Positions 1 to 7,917 of a stretch of 36,161 nt of DNA are shown one piece after another. Source of the stretch: Paenarthrobacter nitroguajacolicus JCM 14115 (lineage in GTDB: Bacteria; Actinomycetota; Actinomycetes; Actinomycetales; Micrococcaceae); the NCBI GenBank assembly GCA_001313365.1, contig BBFS01000045.1, positions 1-36,161 of the forward strand, given 5' to 3'. Position numbers and translations under genes: made by a program. The notes beneath the pieces were generated by a model. It saw only the letters and a program-made list of their open reading frames with translations. It did not search any database and was not told where the DNA came from. Every line of letters starts with the position of its first letter. Position 1 is the first letter of the stretch.

Positions 1-297
1 CCGGCACAGAGCGGCTCCACGCCGGGCAACTCCGCGCCGGGCAGTGCCGCGCCGAACCTGCAGACAAAGCCCGCCCCCCCGATCAAGGCGGAGAAGCAGC
101 CATCCGCTAAGCCTGATGCGTCACTGCAAGGTGCCGGGAAGCCGACGCCTGCTTTGCCGGGACCGGACGCCACCAAGCCCGGACACGTGCCTCCCGTTTT
201 GGGCAAGCAACTGACGGACAAGCAACTGACCGACAAACAGTTAAGGACAGCTGCGGACAAGTGGAAGCAGTGGCTTAAGCACGGCGACCGACGCTAG
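1..297 (+). CDS. C-terminal part of an Ala/Pro-rich protein (5' end outside window)
   Basis: Frame 1 is open from the first base to TAG at 295-297, giving 98 residues. The segment is rich in Pro, Ala, Lys and Ser and looks like a disordered tail. Near its end the block KQLTD occurs twice in direct succession, then KQL, followed by a basic Trp-containing end (KWKQWLKHGDRR). No domain can be named. A C7 run lies at 74-80, so the upstream frame may be wrong, although the downstream frame to the stop is secure. It may be the tail of a secreted or anti-sigma-type protein, but that is only a guess from composition. Confidence 0.5.
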   Translation, partial: PAQSGSTPGNSAPGSAAPNLQTKPAPPIKAEKQPSAKPDASLQGAGKPTPALPGPDATKPGHVPPVLGKQLTDKQLTDKQLRTAADKWKQWLKHGDRR

Positions 298-386
298 GAA
301 GGGACCGGCCGACAGAAGGAAACCATGCCTAACGTGCAGGAAATTCGGCAAAACTGCTCGTGGAAGGCCGGGAGTAGGCTTGGGTC

Positions 387-811
387 ATGATGCATGTCAA
401 CGATCCGGCCGTCGTCGAGCGGTTGATGCGAACAAAAGGCACCTGGGCCATCGTTGGCCTCAGCACCAACCCGTGGCGCTCCGCGCATGACGTCTCACTA
501 TACGTCCGGGACACCATGGGGATGGAGATCATCCCCATCAACCTTAAGGGCGAGGACGTGCACGGCGAAAAAGGGTATGAAACCCTCGCGGACATCCCCG
601 AGGCCAGGCACCCCATCGATGTTGTTGACTGCTTCGTGAACTCCCAACGCGTGGCGCAGTGATTGACCAGGCGATTGCGATCGGTGCCAAGGCTGTATGG
701 CTCCAGCTCGGCGTCTTTGACGACGACGCCGTGCAGCGTGCACGTGAGGCCGGACTCGACGTGGTGGTCAACTCCTGCCCGGCACGTGAAGGCTGGCACT
801 ACGGCCTGTGA
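387..811 (+). CDS. CoA-binding domain protein (YccU-like), one frameshift
   Basis: The N-terminal half (ATG 387; a second ATG at 390) has the Rossmann fold of the CoA-binding family: TWAIVGLSTNP is the nucleotide-binding loop and IIPINLKG the second strand. The frame runs into TGA at 659-661, but the other family blocks continue in the next frame (IDQAIAIGAKAVWLQLG, then VVNSCPAREGW) to TGA at 809-811. One G appears to be missing near 648, where GTGGGCGCA would restore the frame. The repaired length, about 141 residues, is normal for these small single-domain proteins. The cellular role is unknown; the family is thought to bind CoA or a related nucleotide. It stands alone on the strand. Confidence 0.8.
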
Positions 812-880
812 TTCGGGGGGGACACATTCCTCTGCTAGATTGCAGCTGAATCATTTCTTGAGTCTTGGGGGGGGACAACC

Positions 881-1763
881 ATGTTCGGTGGCCATTCTGC
901 GGTGCCTGTTTCCACGCCCAGCAGACGGGCCGTCTTCAGTGTTTTAGGCGCTTCCGTGGTGGCCGGATTGACGGCGTGCACTGCCGCTGAAAGTTCGACG
1001 CCGGCGCTGACGCCCAGTGGCGCTGCTGTATCGCCCGAGGTGCCGGGGGGGCGAACGGTGCGCTGGCAGTCGGAGGCGAGGTTCCGACGTCGTCCGCTTC
1101 TCCAACTCCCACGCCGACGGCCACCAAACGCATCCGCCGCACGTTTATCCCGGATTACCAGCTGCCGCCGATCGTTGGCGGGCTGGCTCCGGTGATCACC
1201 AAAATCGAGACCAAGCATCCGGTGGTCTTCCTGACCATTGATGACGGCAACATCAAAACGCCGGAGTCGATCAAGCTCCTGGCGGAGTACGACTATCCGT
1301 CGTCGCTGTTCCTCACCAAGGACACCATCGCGGACAACCCGGCTTTCTTCAACGCGTTCAAAGCCCAGGGCAGCCTGATCGAGAACCACACGGTCACTCA
1401 CAACATCAACATGGTGAGGCAGTGGGGGCTATCAGCAGCAATTGAACGACATGGTGGGAATGCAGGAGTACGCGCTCCAGCACTACGGCCGCCGTCCTAC
1501 GCTTTTTCGGCCGCCGGGAGGCGCTACTCCAACGTGATGCGCCAGGCCGTTGCTGATGCAGGAATGAAGCAATCGTTACGTGGGAGGCGAAGGCGAACGC
1601 CGGGAAGATGGACTACCAGGTGGGCAACTCACTGCGTCCCGGTGACATTGTGCTCATGCATTTCCGGGCTGAGTTCGCCGCTGACCTCGCTGCTTTCCGC
1701 GCTGCCCAGTTGGCGGCGGGACTTGAAGTGGTGCTGCTGGAGGACTTCCTGGGCGTGGCGTAG
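881..1763 (+). CDS. Polysaccharide deacetylase lipoprotein (carbohydrate esterase 4-like), frameshifted
   Basis: ATG 881 starts a signal peptide with a twin-Arg-like SRRAVFS start and a lipobox ending LTAC, so a lipid anchor outside the membrane is predicted. A Ser/Thr/Pro linker follows, then the NodB-type catalytic domain. Motif 1 reads TIDDG (metal-binding Asp), motif 2 NHTVTH (two metal His), and motif 3 RPPGGRYS; the end (GDIVLMHF) carries the usual late His. These enzymes remove acetyl groups from chitin oligomers or peptidoglycan. The frame shifts at the G7 run 1045-1051, near 1420-1430, and again near 1490-1580. The stop is TAG 1761-1763. The short spacing before ATG is filled by a G8 run (857-864), probably the distorted ribosome site. 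Confidence 0.8.
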
Positions 1764-1812
1764 GCGGGGCATCAACATAGCCCGCCGCCCGGAGCGCCAG
1801 TAGGCTCTCCCC

Positions 1813-2223
1813 ATGGATGTTTCCACCCTCCGCTCGATTTGCCTGGGCTTTCCCGGCGCCTTCGAAGACTTCCCGTTCGGTCCCGAGACCTCCGTGTTCA
1901 AGGTGCGTTCCGCCGTCGCGGGTGGTTCGCGTCAGGAGGCCAAAATGTTCGCGTTGTCCACCATGGATCCGGACAACTGGTCCGTGAGCCTTAAATGCGA
2001 GCCCGCGTTGGCTGAACAACTCCGGGCAGCGAACCCCGAAATCACCGGTGCCTGGCATATGAACAAGACGCACTGGAACGGTGTCCGCCTGGACGGCGCC
2101 CTACCGGATGACATGATCCGGGACATGGTGGAGGACTCGTATGACCTCGTGGTGGCGACGCTGAGCCGCAAGCAACAGGAACAACTTGGCTGGGCCAGGC
2201 TCGCAAAACCACAGGGCAACTGA
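1813..2223 (+). CDS. MmcQ/YjbR family protein
   Basis: This intact 136-residue frame matches the small MmcQ/YjbR (formerly DUF419) family: an N-terminal LRSICLGFPGAFEDFPFG block, a central MFAL strand, VSLKCEP, and the conserved HMNKTHWNGVRLD segment before two C-terminal helices. The fold is the CyaY-like alpha/beta double-wing type, which has been linked to DNA binding, but no function is established. The start is ATG 1813, 50 bases after the deacetylase stop, and the stop is TGA 2221-2223. It is one of the few genes here with no broken tract. Its identity as a family member is firm; its role is not. Confidence 0.85.
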   Translation: MDVSTLRSICLGFPGAFEDFPFGPETSVFKVRSAVAGGSRQEAKMFALSTMDPDNWSVSLKCEPALAEQLRAANPEITGAWHMNKTHWNGVRLDGALPDDMIRDMVEDSYDLVVATLSRKQQEQLGWARLAKPQGN

Positions 2224-2235
2224 CACGCCCGCAAA

Positions 2236-2250
2236 CCCCCCCTCCCCCCC
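2236..2250. repeat. Twin C7 tracts separated by one T
   Basis: Two runs of seven C are separated by a single T just after the YjbR stop codon. This is the densest example of the G/C tracts found throughout the window. It is read as an artefact of run length rather than a functional element, because identical seven-base runs also disrupt housekeeping genes. Confidence 0.6.
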
Positions 2251-2324
2251 ACGGCGCTGACATGGGACTAGATTGATACTGCATACCTAAAGACCTCAGC
2301 CACTGGCTGGTCAGGAGCGGTTTG

Positions 2325-2950
2325 ATGCTGGATCAGAAGACACTGGACCACCTATGGAACTTTCGCGATCCTGCATCTTCCGAGGCAGCGTTCCGCGCCG
2401 CGATGGTCGAGGAAATGTACGACGCCGACGAACGCGCAGAGTTGGCAACCCAGCTTGGGCGGGCCATTGGTTTGCAGGGCCGTTTCGAAGAAGCCGATGC
2501 CCTCCTGGACGAAATTGACGACGACGAGCCAACTGTTGGTGTGCGTATCCTCCTTGAGCGCGGTCGGGTTCTTAACTCCGACGGGCGGGCCGCCATGGCT
2601 GTGCCTCTCTTGGAGCAGGCGGCGGAGTTGGCGGACCATCTTGGTGAGGAATTCCTGCTGTCGATGCCCTGCACATGCTCTCCATCGCAGATGCCGCCAA
2701 CGCCGAAGTGTGGATGCGTAGCGCCCTTGAATATGCGTCCACGGCCCATGATGAGCGAACCAAGCGTTGGATGATTGCTTTGCACGCAAGCCTTGGTGCG
2801 TTTCTGCAGGGTAAAAACCGGCTCACCGAAGCCTTGGTGGAATTCCAATTGGCCGAACAATGGGCGGCACGACTGGGAACTGAGCGGCAGAGGGCCATGG
2901 CACGGCAGGCAATCACGGAGTGCGGAAAAGCCCTCGCAGAAGGCCCGTAG
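2325..2950 (+). CDS. TPR-repeat protein, one frameshift
   Basis: ATG 2325 follows an AGGAG at 2313-2317. The protein is helical, with tetratricopeptide-like pairs: LATQLGRAIGLQGRFEEADAL, then LLERGRVLNSDGRAAMAVPL, and in the second half LHASLGAFLQGKNRLTEAL. The first frame is lost near 2655, where CTGCTG should probably read CTGGCTG, and the rest runs on in the next frame to TAG 2948-2950. The repaired length is about 208 residues. TPR proteins are scaffolds for protein contacts; no partner is indicated. It lies on the same strand 176 bases before the sugar transporter operon, but a promoter-like region separates them, so co-transcription is unlikely. Confidence 0.72.
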
Positions 2951-2962
2951 AAAGATCACGCT

Positions 2963-3009
2963 TTGACAAATGTTGATCGAAACTGCCAAGAAAGATTGAT
3001 TTTCGATCA
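2963..3009 (+). promoter_or_regulatory. Probable control region of the ngcEFG-like operon
   Basis: TTGACA (2963-2968) is a good -35 match, but no clear -10 follows at the right distance. A perfect 9-bp inverted repeat, TGATCGAAA (2974-2982) and TTTCGATCA (3001-3009), is spaced 27 bp centre to centre, enough for a dimeric repressor binding across the promoter. Sugar importer operons are commonly held by LacI-, ROK- or GntR-type repressors; none is encoded next to this site. The leader continues to an RBS (GGAGG, 3114-3118) in front of ATG 3127. Confidence 0.5.
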
Positions 3010-3126
3010 TTCGTGGTGAATTATGTCACAGAAGGTTGGTGCTGCCAGAGCGCCTACCCAGACTGTCAGACTGAACGGCTTTCCCGCCGCAACAGTCGAC
3101 ACTACGAGTCACTGGAGGGTTTAGAA

Positions 3127-4540
3127 ATGAACGTTCAGCACCAGTCCGTCGGACGCCGTGGATTCCTGCGCGGAGCACTCGCAGCAGCCGTGCTCGTGCC
3201 CATGGGTGGAACCATTGCTTCCTGTGCCGCAGGTGGCGGCGGCACTACCACCGGCCCCACCGGCACTGTTTCCGACACTAACCCGTTCGGCATGGCGGAA
3301 AAGGCAACCCTCGACGCCGTGATCTTCAAGGGTGGCTACGGCATCGACTACGTCGAGTTCGCCGGCAAGATCTTCGAAAAGACGCACGAGCTCCACCGCC
3401 AAGATCGCCCCCCCGTCCACCGATATCGCCCAGGAGCTCCAGCCGCGGTTCGTCGGTGGCAACCCACCGGACCTGATCGACAACTCCGGTGCAAAAGCCA
3501 TCGGCTTCAGCACCATCCTGGCCCAGCTGGAAGACCTTACCCCCCCTTGTGGAGGCAAAGAACCTCGAAGGCAAGGTCATCAAGGACACCCTGTACACCG
3601 GCGTACTGGCTCCAGGTACTTTCGACGGCAAGCTTGCTGCCCTGAACTACGTGCTCACCGTGTTCGCCATGTGGTACTCGGATTCCCTCCTCAAGGAAAA
3701 CGGCTGGACCCTGCCAAAGACCTGGATGAGATGTACACCCTGGGCGAGCAGGCCAAGGCCAAGGGCAAGTACCTGTTCGTATGGGGGGGCAAGGAAGCTG
3801 CCACGTACTACCAGGAAATGGCGATCGCGTCCGCCGTCAAGGAAGGCGGCGACGAAGTCCGCATTGGCTTGGAGAACCTCACTGCTGACTCGTGGTCCCA
3901 CCCGGCTATCCAGTCCGTTTTCACTGCGCTGGACAAGATCGTGAAGGCCGGCTTCTTCAAGCCCGGTGGCTCCGGCACCCAGTTCACGGCAGCTCAGGCT
4001 CAGTGGACCAACGCCCAGGAGGCCGTGTTCTACCCGTCAGGTTCCTGGATTGAAAACGAAATGAAGGACCAGACCAAGGCCGGCTTCAACATGATGGGAG
4101 CGCCCGTGCCCACGGTCAGCGCCAGCCCCAAGCTGCCTTACACGTCCCTCCACAGCGCTGCGGGCGAGCCGTTCATTGTTCCTTCGCAGGGCAAGAACGC
4201 AGCCGGTGGCAAGGAATTGCTCCGCATCATGCTGTCCAAGGAAGCTGCAACCAACTTTGCCAAGACCAAGCTGGCTCCCACCATCGTTAAGGACACGGTT
4301 CCTGCCGATGGTTTCGGTTCCACCGCACTGGTCTCGCAGACCAAGTTGCTCGCTGACGCCGGCGAGGACATCTTCACCTGGAACTTCATTGACCTCTACG
4401 GAACCAACAAGGACCAGCTGGTGGTCTGGAACAGCTTCCTGGACGGCAAGTCGGACGTCGCAACCCTCACTTCCGCACTGCAGAACATCTCCGACAAGGT
4501 CCGTAACGACAGCTCGGTCAAGAAGATCGAAGTGAAGTGA
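3127..4540 (+). CDS. ngcE: N-acetylglucosamine/chitobiose ABC transporter substrate-binding lipoprotein (NgcE-like), frameshifted
   Basis: This is the extracellular solute-binding protein (family 1) of an ABC importer. It has a twin-Arg signal (GRRGFLRGALAAAV) and a lipobox ending IASC. The mature part carries blocks I recall from NgcE: LDAVIFKGGYG, ELQPRFVGGNPPDLIDNSGA, and KEAATYYQEM. The reading frame breaks near 3390 (before STAKIAP), at the C7 run 3540-3546 and near 3713, where one C seems lost. The G7 run at 3783-3789 adds a second Gly in FVWGGKEA, where relatives have one. The stop is TGA 4538-4540, and the repaired length, about 470 residues, suits the family. It is first in the operon, followed by two permeases. 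No ATPase is present, as usual for NgcEFG systems, which borrow a shared MsiK-type ATPase. Confidence 0.85.
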
Positions 4541-4637
4541 CTTCAGTGAAAACTCAGCAGAGCCGGAGCGACGACGGCCTGGCCGCCGTCGTTCCGCGCC
4601 GGCTCCGCAGCAACTGGTCAAGCGGCGGCGGAAACCG

Positions 4638-5567
4638 TTGACATGGGACAAGGTCAGCTTCTTCGCGGTCTTCCTGGGATTGCCGCTGGCGATCTATCTG
4701 TTGTTCGTGATTTGGCCCTTCATCCAGGCTTTTGGCTACTCGTTGACGGACTGGTCCGGATTCTCTCCCAACCAGAACTTCATCGGCCTGGAAAACTACA
4801 CCAAAATCTTCACGGACGACATCTTCATGAAGGCCATGGGAAACAACATCCTCCTGGTCATCTTCCTCCCCATCATCACCATCATCCTGAGCCTGGTGCT
4901 CGCATCATTGGTGACGGTTGGCGGCAGCAGCAAAGGCCAGATCAAGGGCCTGCGGAACTCCAGCTTCTACCGGGTTGTGTCGTTCTTCCCGTACACGATT
5001 CCGGCGATCGCGATCGGCATCATGTGGGGGGGACAGATCTACGATCCCTCGGGTGGCCTGCTTAACGGCATCCTCACAGGGCTGGGCATGGACCAGTTCA
5101 AGGACTTTGCCTGGCTGGGTGACAAGAACACCGCAATGATCGCCACCATGTTCGTGATTGTCTGGGGGGGCTTTGTTGGCTTCTACATGGTCCTGTTCGT
5201 GGCTGGTATCAAGGGCATTCCTGCCGAGCTTTTCGAGGCCGCCAGGATCGATGGTGCCGGTCGCTTCCGCACCGCGGTGTCCATCACCATTCCTCTGATT
5301 CGCGACAACATCCAGACTGCCTACATTTACATGGGCATCCTGGCTCTGGACGCGTTCGTTTACATGGCGGCACTGAACTCGGGCGGCGGGCCGGACAACT
5401 CCACGCTGGTCATGGCGCAGCAGCTGTTCTTTACCGCATTCAGCAAGGGACAGTTCGGCCTCGCCAGCGCCATGGGCGTTGTGCTGGCCGTTGCCACGCT
5501 GATCTTCTCCGGATTGGTCTTCCTGGTCAACCGGCTCACCGGCGGCGATAAGGATGTGAGCCTGTAA
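4638..5567 (+). CDS. ngcF: Sugar ABC transporter permease (NgcF-like)
   Basis: A 309-residue inner-membrane permease with about six membrane helices (AVFLGLPLAIYLLFVIWPF is the first). The EAA loop that contacts the ATPase is visible as ELFEAARIDGAGRF. NFIGLENYTKIF is typical of the MalF-like branch. It pairs with the next gene. Two Gly insertions at G7 runs (5025-5031, 5163-5169) are suspicious, since TGG-GGN would normally encode one Gly there. ATG 4638 is the first ATG in frame, but the same frame is open back to 4536 and encodes a basic segment (VKRRRKPLTWDK), so the real start may be upstream, perhaps GTG 4546 with a run error between. The stop TAA 5565-5567 overlaps the next ATG by one base. 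Confidence 0.85.
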   Translation: MTWDKVSFFAVFLGLPLAIYLLFVIWPFIQAFGYSLTDWSGFSPNQNFIGLENYTKIFTDDIFMKAMGNNILLVIFLPIITIILSLVLASLVTVGGSSKGQIKGLRNSSFYRVVSFFPYTIPAIAIGIMWGGQIYDPSGGLLNGILTGLGMDQFKDFAWLGDKNTAMIATMFVIVWGGFVGFYMVLFVAGIKGIPAELFEAARIDGAGRFRTAVSITIPLIRDNIQTAYIYMGILALDAFVYMAALNSGGGPDNSTLVMAQQLFFTAFSKGQFGLASAMGVVLAVATLIFSGLVFLVNRLTGGDKDVSL

Positions 5568-6466
5568 TGAGTACCAAAGTCTCAACTCCGGAAATGAAGT
5601 CACTGCACTTCCAGCCGCGGACACCGGCAACCACTACGGGCGACAAAGTGGTGGGAGCGGTCTCGCACACAGCGCTGACCATCTGGACCCTCATCGTCAT
5701 TCTTCCTTTGCTGTGGACGTTCATGTCCTCCTTCAAGACGTCCAGCGAGATCTTCGCCTCGCCGTTCGCCTTGCCGGGCGAATGGAAGCTGGATAACTAC
5801 GTCAAGGCCTGGAGCGAGGCAGGCATCGGATCTGCCTTCCTCAACTCGGTGCTGGTGGTGGCCGTGGCACTGGTGATCGTCATGGTCCTCGGGGCCATGT
5901 GCGCCTACGTTCTGGCGCGCTACACCTTCCGGGGGGGCAGCCGGGCCATTTACTACCTGATGCTCGCGGGCCTGACCTTCCCGATCTTCCTCGCCATGGT
6001 GCCGTTGTTCTTCGTCCTGAGGAACATGGGCCTCCTGAACACCCTGCCGGGACTGATCCTTGTGTACGTGGGCTTCGCACTTCCGTTTACCGTTTTCTTC
6101 CTGTTCTCCTTCTTCAAGTCGCTGCCGCACGAAATCACTGAAGCAGCGGCCCTCGACGGAGCAGGGGGGGAGTGGCGGACGTTCTTCCAGGTCATGCTGC
6201 CGATGGCCAAGCCGGGCCTCGCCTCGGTTGCCATTTTCAACTTCCTGGGCCTCTGGAACCAGTTCCTCATTCCGGTGTCCATCAACGCAGCCGGTCCCCG
6301 CGTCCTCTCCCAGGAACTCGCGGCCTTCGCCGGCCAGATGGGCTACGCCGTGGACTACGGCGCGCTGTTCGCGGCCGTCAGCGTCACCGTCATTCCGGTG
6401 CTCATCGTCTACGTGATCTTCCAGCGCCAGCTGCAGGGTTCCGTTTCGCAGGGCACGTCCAAGTAA
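5567..6466 (+). CDS. ngcG: Sugar ABC transporter permease (NgcG-like)
   Basis: A 299-residue MalG-type permease beginning at ATG 5567 within TAATG, so it is translationally coupled to the preceding permease. Six helices are evident (TLIVILPLLWTFMSSFKTSS first). DNYVKAWSEA, LAGLTFPIFLAMVPLFF and the EAA motif EAAALDGAGGEW place it in the CUT1 carbohydrate class. G7 runs at 5931-5937 and 6164-6170 each add a Gly (FRGGSR, GAGGEW). With the binding protein and other permease it should import N-acetylglucosamine or diacetylchitobiose, consistent with the chitin-type deacetylase upstream. The stop is TAA 6464-6466. Confidence 0.85.
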   Translation: MSTKVSTPEMKSLHFQPRTPATTTGDKVVGAVSHTALTIWTLIVILPLLWTFMSSFKTSSEIFASPFALPGEWKLDNYVKAWSEAGIGSAFLNSVLVVAVALVIVMVLGAMCAYVLARYTFRGGSRAIYYLMLAGLTFPIFLAMVPLFFVLRNMGLLNTLPGLILVYVGFALPFTVFFLFSFFKSLPHEITEAAALDGAGGEWRTFFQVMLPMAKPGLASVAIFNFLGLWNQFLIPVSINAAGPRVLSQELAAFAGQMGYAVDYGALFAAVSVTVIPVLIVYVIFQRQLQGSVSQGTSK

Positions 6467-6493
6467 CACAACCAAGCTAAAACAGCCTTCGAC

Positions 6494-6521
6494 GCGGTCC
6501 TCACCTTAAGGTGCGGGCCGC
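6494..6521 (+). terminator. Hairpin after the ngc-like operon
   Basis: A dyad centred on the perfect palindrome CACCTTAAGGTG (6502-6513) extends outward through GCGGTCC and GGGCCGC with one mismatch and one G-T pair. No T-run follows, so it may be a weak terminator, an mRNA-stabilising end for the transporter messenger, or a protein site. It lies between the permease and the next gene. Confidence 0.4.
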
Positions 6522-6583
6522 CGTCGGGCGTTGACTCTGAAAAGATGGGAGGGATTCTGTAGTGCAACGAAAGGCAGCAGCCC

Positions 6584-6906
6584 GTGATCTTTATTGTGGT
6601 CAAGTTCAACGTCAAGCCAGACTGGTCCGAGCGCTGGTTGGACCTGGTGGCCGACTTCACCAAGGCAACCCGCAAAGAGCCCGGCAACTTGTGGTTCGAC
6701 TGGTCCCGCAGTGTGGACAACCCCCAACGAGTTCGTCCTGGTGGAAGCCTTCCAGGATGATGCCGCTGAGGCCCATGTGAACAGCGAGCACTTCAAGAAG
6801 GCCATGGCGGACATGCCGCAGGCCTTGGTGGAGACTCCCCCACATCATCAGCCGCCAGTTCGAGGGCAGCAGCTGGGACCGCATGGGCGAGCTGACTATC
6901 GACTAG
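6584..6906 (+). CDS. Antibiotic biosynthesis monooxygenase (ABM)-type small protein, two frameshifts
   Basis: GTG 6584 lies 9 bases after a GAAAGG ribosome site (6569-6574). The repaired product is about 106 residues of the dimeric alpha/beta-barrel ABM fold: VKFNVKPDWSERW, then PGNLWFDWSRS, EFVLVEAFQDD, and a HVNSEHFKKAM helix. Two C5 runs (6720-6724 and 6837-6841), each one base too long, break the frame; removing one C from each gives an uninterrupted protein to TAG 6904-6906. Family members include quinol monooxygenases and heme-degrading enzymes, but many have no known substrate. It follows the sugar importer in the same direction with a hairpin between, so it may be a separate unit. Confidence 0.75.
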
Positions 6907-6939
6907 CGGCTGTACCGCATCCACCCACTTTGGAACCAA

Positions 6940-6983
6940 AACCGCCCCCGACACACCTTCAAAGAGGCGTGTCGGGGGCGGTT
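6940..6983. terminator. Bidirectional terminator
   Basis: An 18-bp stem (6940-6957 with 6966-6983, one mismatch) surrounds an 8-base loop. Both arms contain a five-base run (C5 facing G5). It lies between converging genes, the ABM-type gene on plus and the flavin reductase on minus, and has A-rich sequence on the left side that becomes T-rich in the minus transcript. Confidence 0.75.
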
Positions 6984-7029
6984 GTGATTCAAAGAAGGTC
7001 GTGGCGGCACAGGCCCTCGACCGTACTAC

Positions 7030-7556
7030 TCAGAACATCCAGGGAATCTCGGCATGGCCGAAGTCGCTGAACGAACCGAAACGGCCGGCTTTGAACGCCA
7101 GCACCTCGCCGTCCCGGTCCCGGCACGTGGTGACCTGGCCAAAGAAGACCTGGTGATCTCCGACGTCGTACTGCTGCACCACGGTGCAATCCGCCTGGGC
7201 GAGGGCGCCCTTGATCACCGGAAGCCCGCTGTCTGTGACGTCGAAGTCGCCGTCGCCGAAGCGGTCCCCCGCCACGGACGGCGAAACGCCGGGCAACCGA
7301 CTCCTGCTTGGCGCCGAGGATCGATACCGCGAACTTACCGCTCTCCATCAGGCCTCGCCCGTCCGGGTACCGAAGTTCAGTGAGATCATCAGAATGGGCG
7401 GTTCCAGGCTGATGGAGGTCAGCGAGCTGATGGTCATCCCGTATTGCTCGTCCTCGTGCTGGGTGGTGACCACGCGACGCCGGTGAGGAATCGGCCCATG
7501 GCGCGACGCATCCCCCCCATGGCATCGGGGATGGTGAAAGCTGGTGCCAGGCTCAT
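7030..7556 (-). CDS. Flavin reductase of a two-component monooxygenase (HpaC-like), frameshifted
   Basis: The protein belongs to the FMN-binding split-barrel flavin reductases. Family blocks are MRRAMGRFLTGVAVVTT (after repair), GMTISSLTSISLEPP, GKFAVSIL, DHQVFFGQV and a C-terminal GRFGSF. It should reduce FMN or FAD with NAD(P)H and hand the reduced flavin to the HpaB-like oxygenase of the same operon. The frame is lost near 7474 (one G missing), near 7355 (one C missing) and at 7266-7270 (one C too many on plus). The C7 run at 7511-7517 likely adds a Gly. ATG at 7556 lies one base after the cupin stop; stop TGA is 7032-7030. It is the last gene of the six-gene operon. Confidence 0.8.
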
Positions 7557-7557
7557 G

Positions 7558-7915
7558 TCAGTTGCTCCGCTCCGCGTAGTACCGGACCTCGAACATCTTG
7601 GCGCCGTTTTCGGAAACCCATGGTCCGTGCTCCATTCCGGGAGGCCGCGTTGCCCAGTCGCCGGCCTTGAAGGTCTTGCCGAGGCGCTGGTCAACGAACG
7701 AGCCTTCAAAAATGAAGACCTCTTCCCAGAAATCGTGAGTCAGAACTCCGTTGGGGGGAGGTGTCCGTTCCGGGCTCGAACTTCAGGATGCGCGTGACGC
7801 TGTCGTTGTCCGAGTCGCGGGCGAGAATGGCCTCGGAGAGGCCCTCGATGTGTGGGTTGCAGGGTGCGAAGTCCACCGAAGATACAGGTGTGAACTCCAC
7901 TTCAGGCTTTGCCAT
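7558..7915 (-). CDS. Cupin-domain protein, one frameshift
   Basis: A single-domain cupin of about 118 residues. Motif 1 lies around LTHDFWEEVFIFEG and motif 2 around PPGMEHGPW, supplying His and Glu residues in metal-ligand-like positions. The frame breaks at the G6 run 7753-7758 and resumes in the next frame. ATG 7915 lies two bases after the oxygenase stop and the stop TGA (7560-7558) precedes the reductase start, so it is translationally linked to both. Similar cupins are annotated without function, or loosely as dioxygenase-like. Here it could bind a metal and act on the oxygenase product, or stabilise a reactive intermediate; that is inference from context. Confidence 0.75.
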
Positions 7916-7917
7916 GG

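Noticed and set aside
3013..3126. An upstream start of the sugar-binding protein at about 3013
   Set aside because: It would place the ribosome site and twin-Arg signal inside the protein; ATG 3127 with GGAGG at 8 bases is far better.
5600..6475. Long open frame on minus opposite the second permease (about 290 codons)
   Set aside because: The plus frame has clear permease motifs and coupled start; the minus frame is a by-product of high GC with His/Gly/Glu-rich text and no family.
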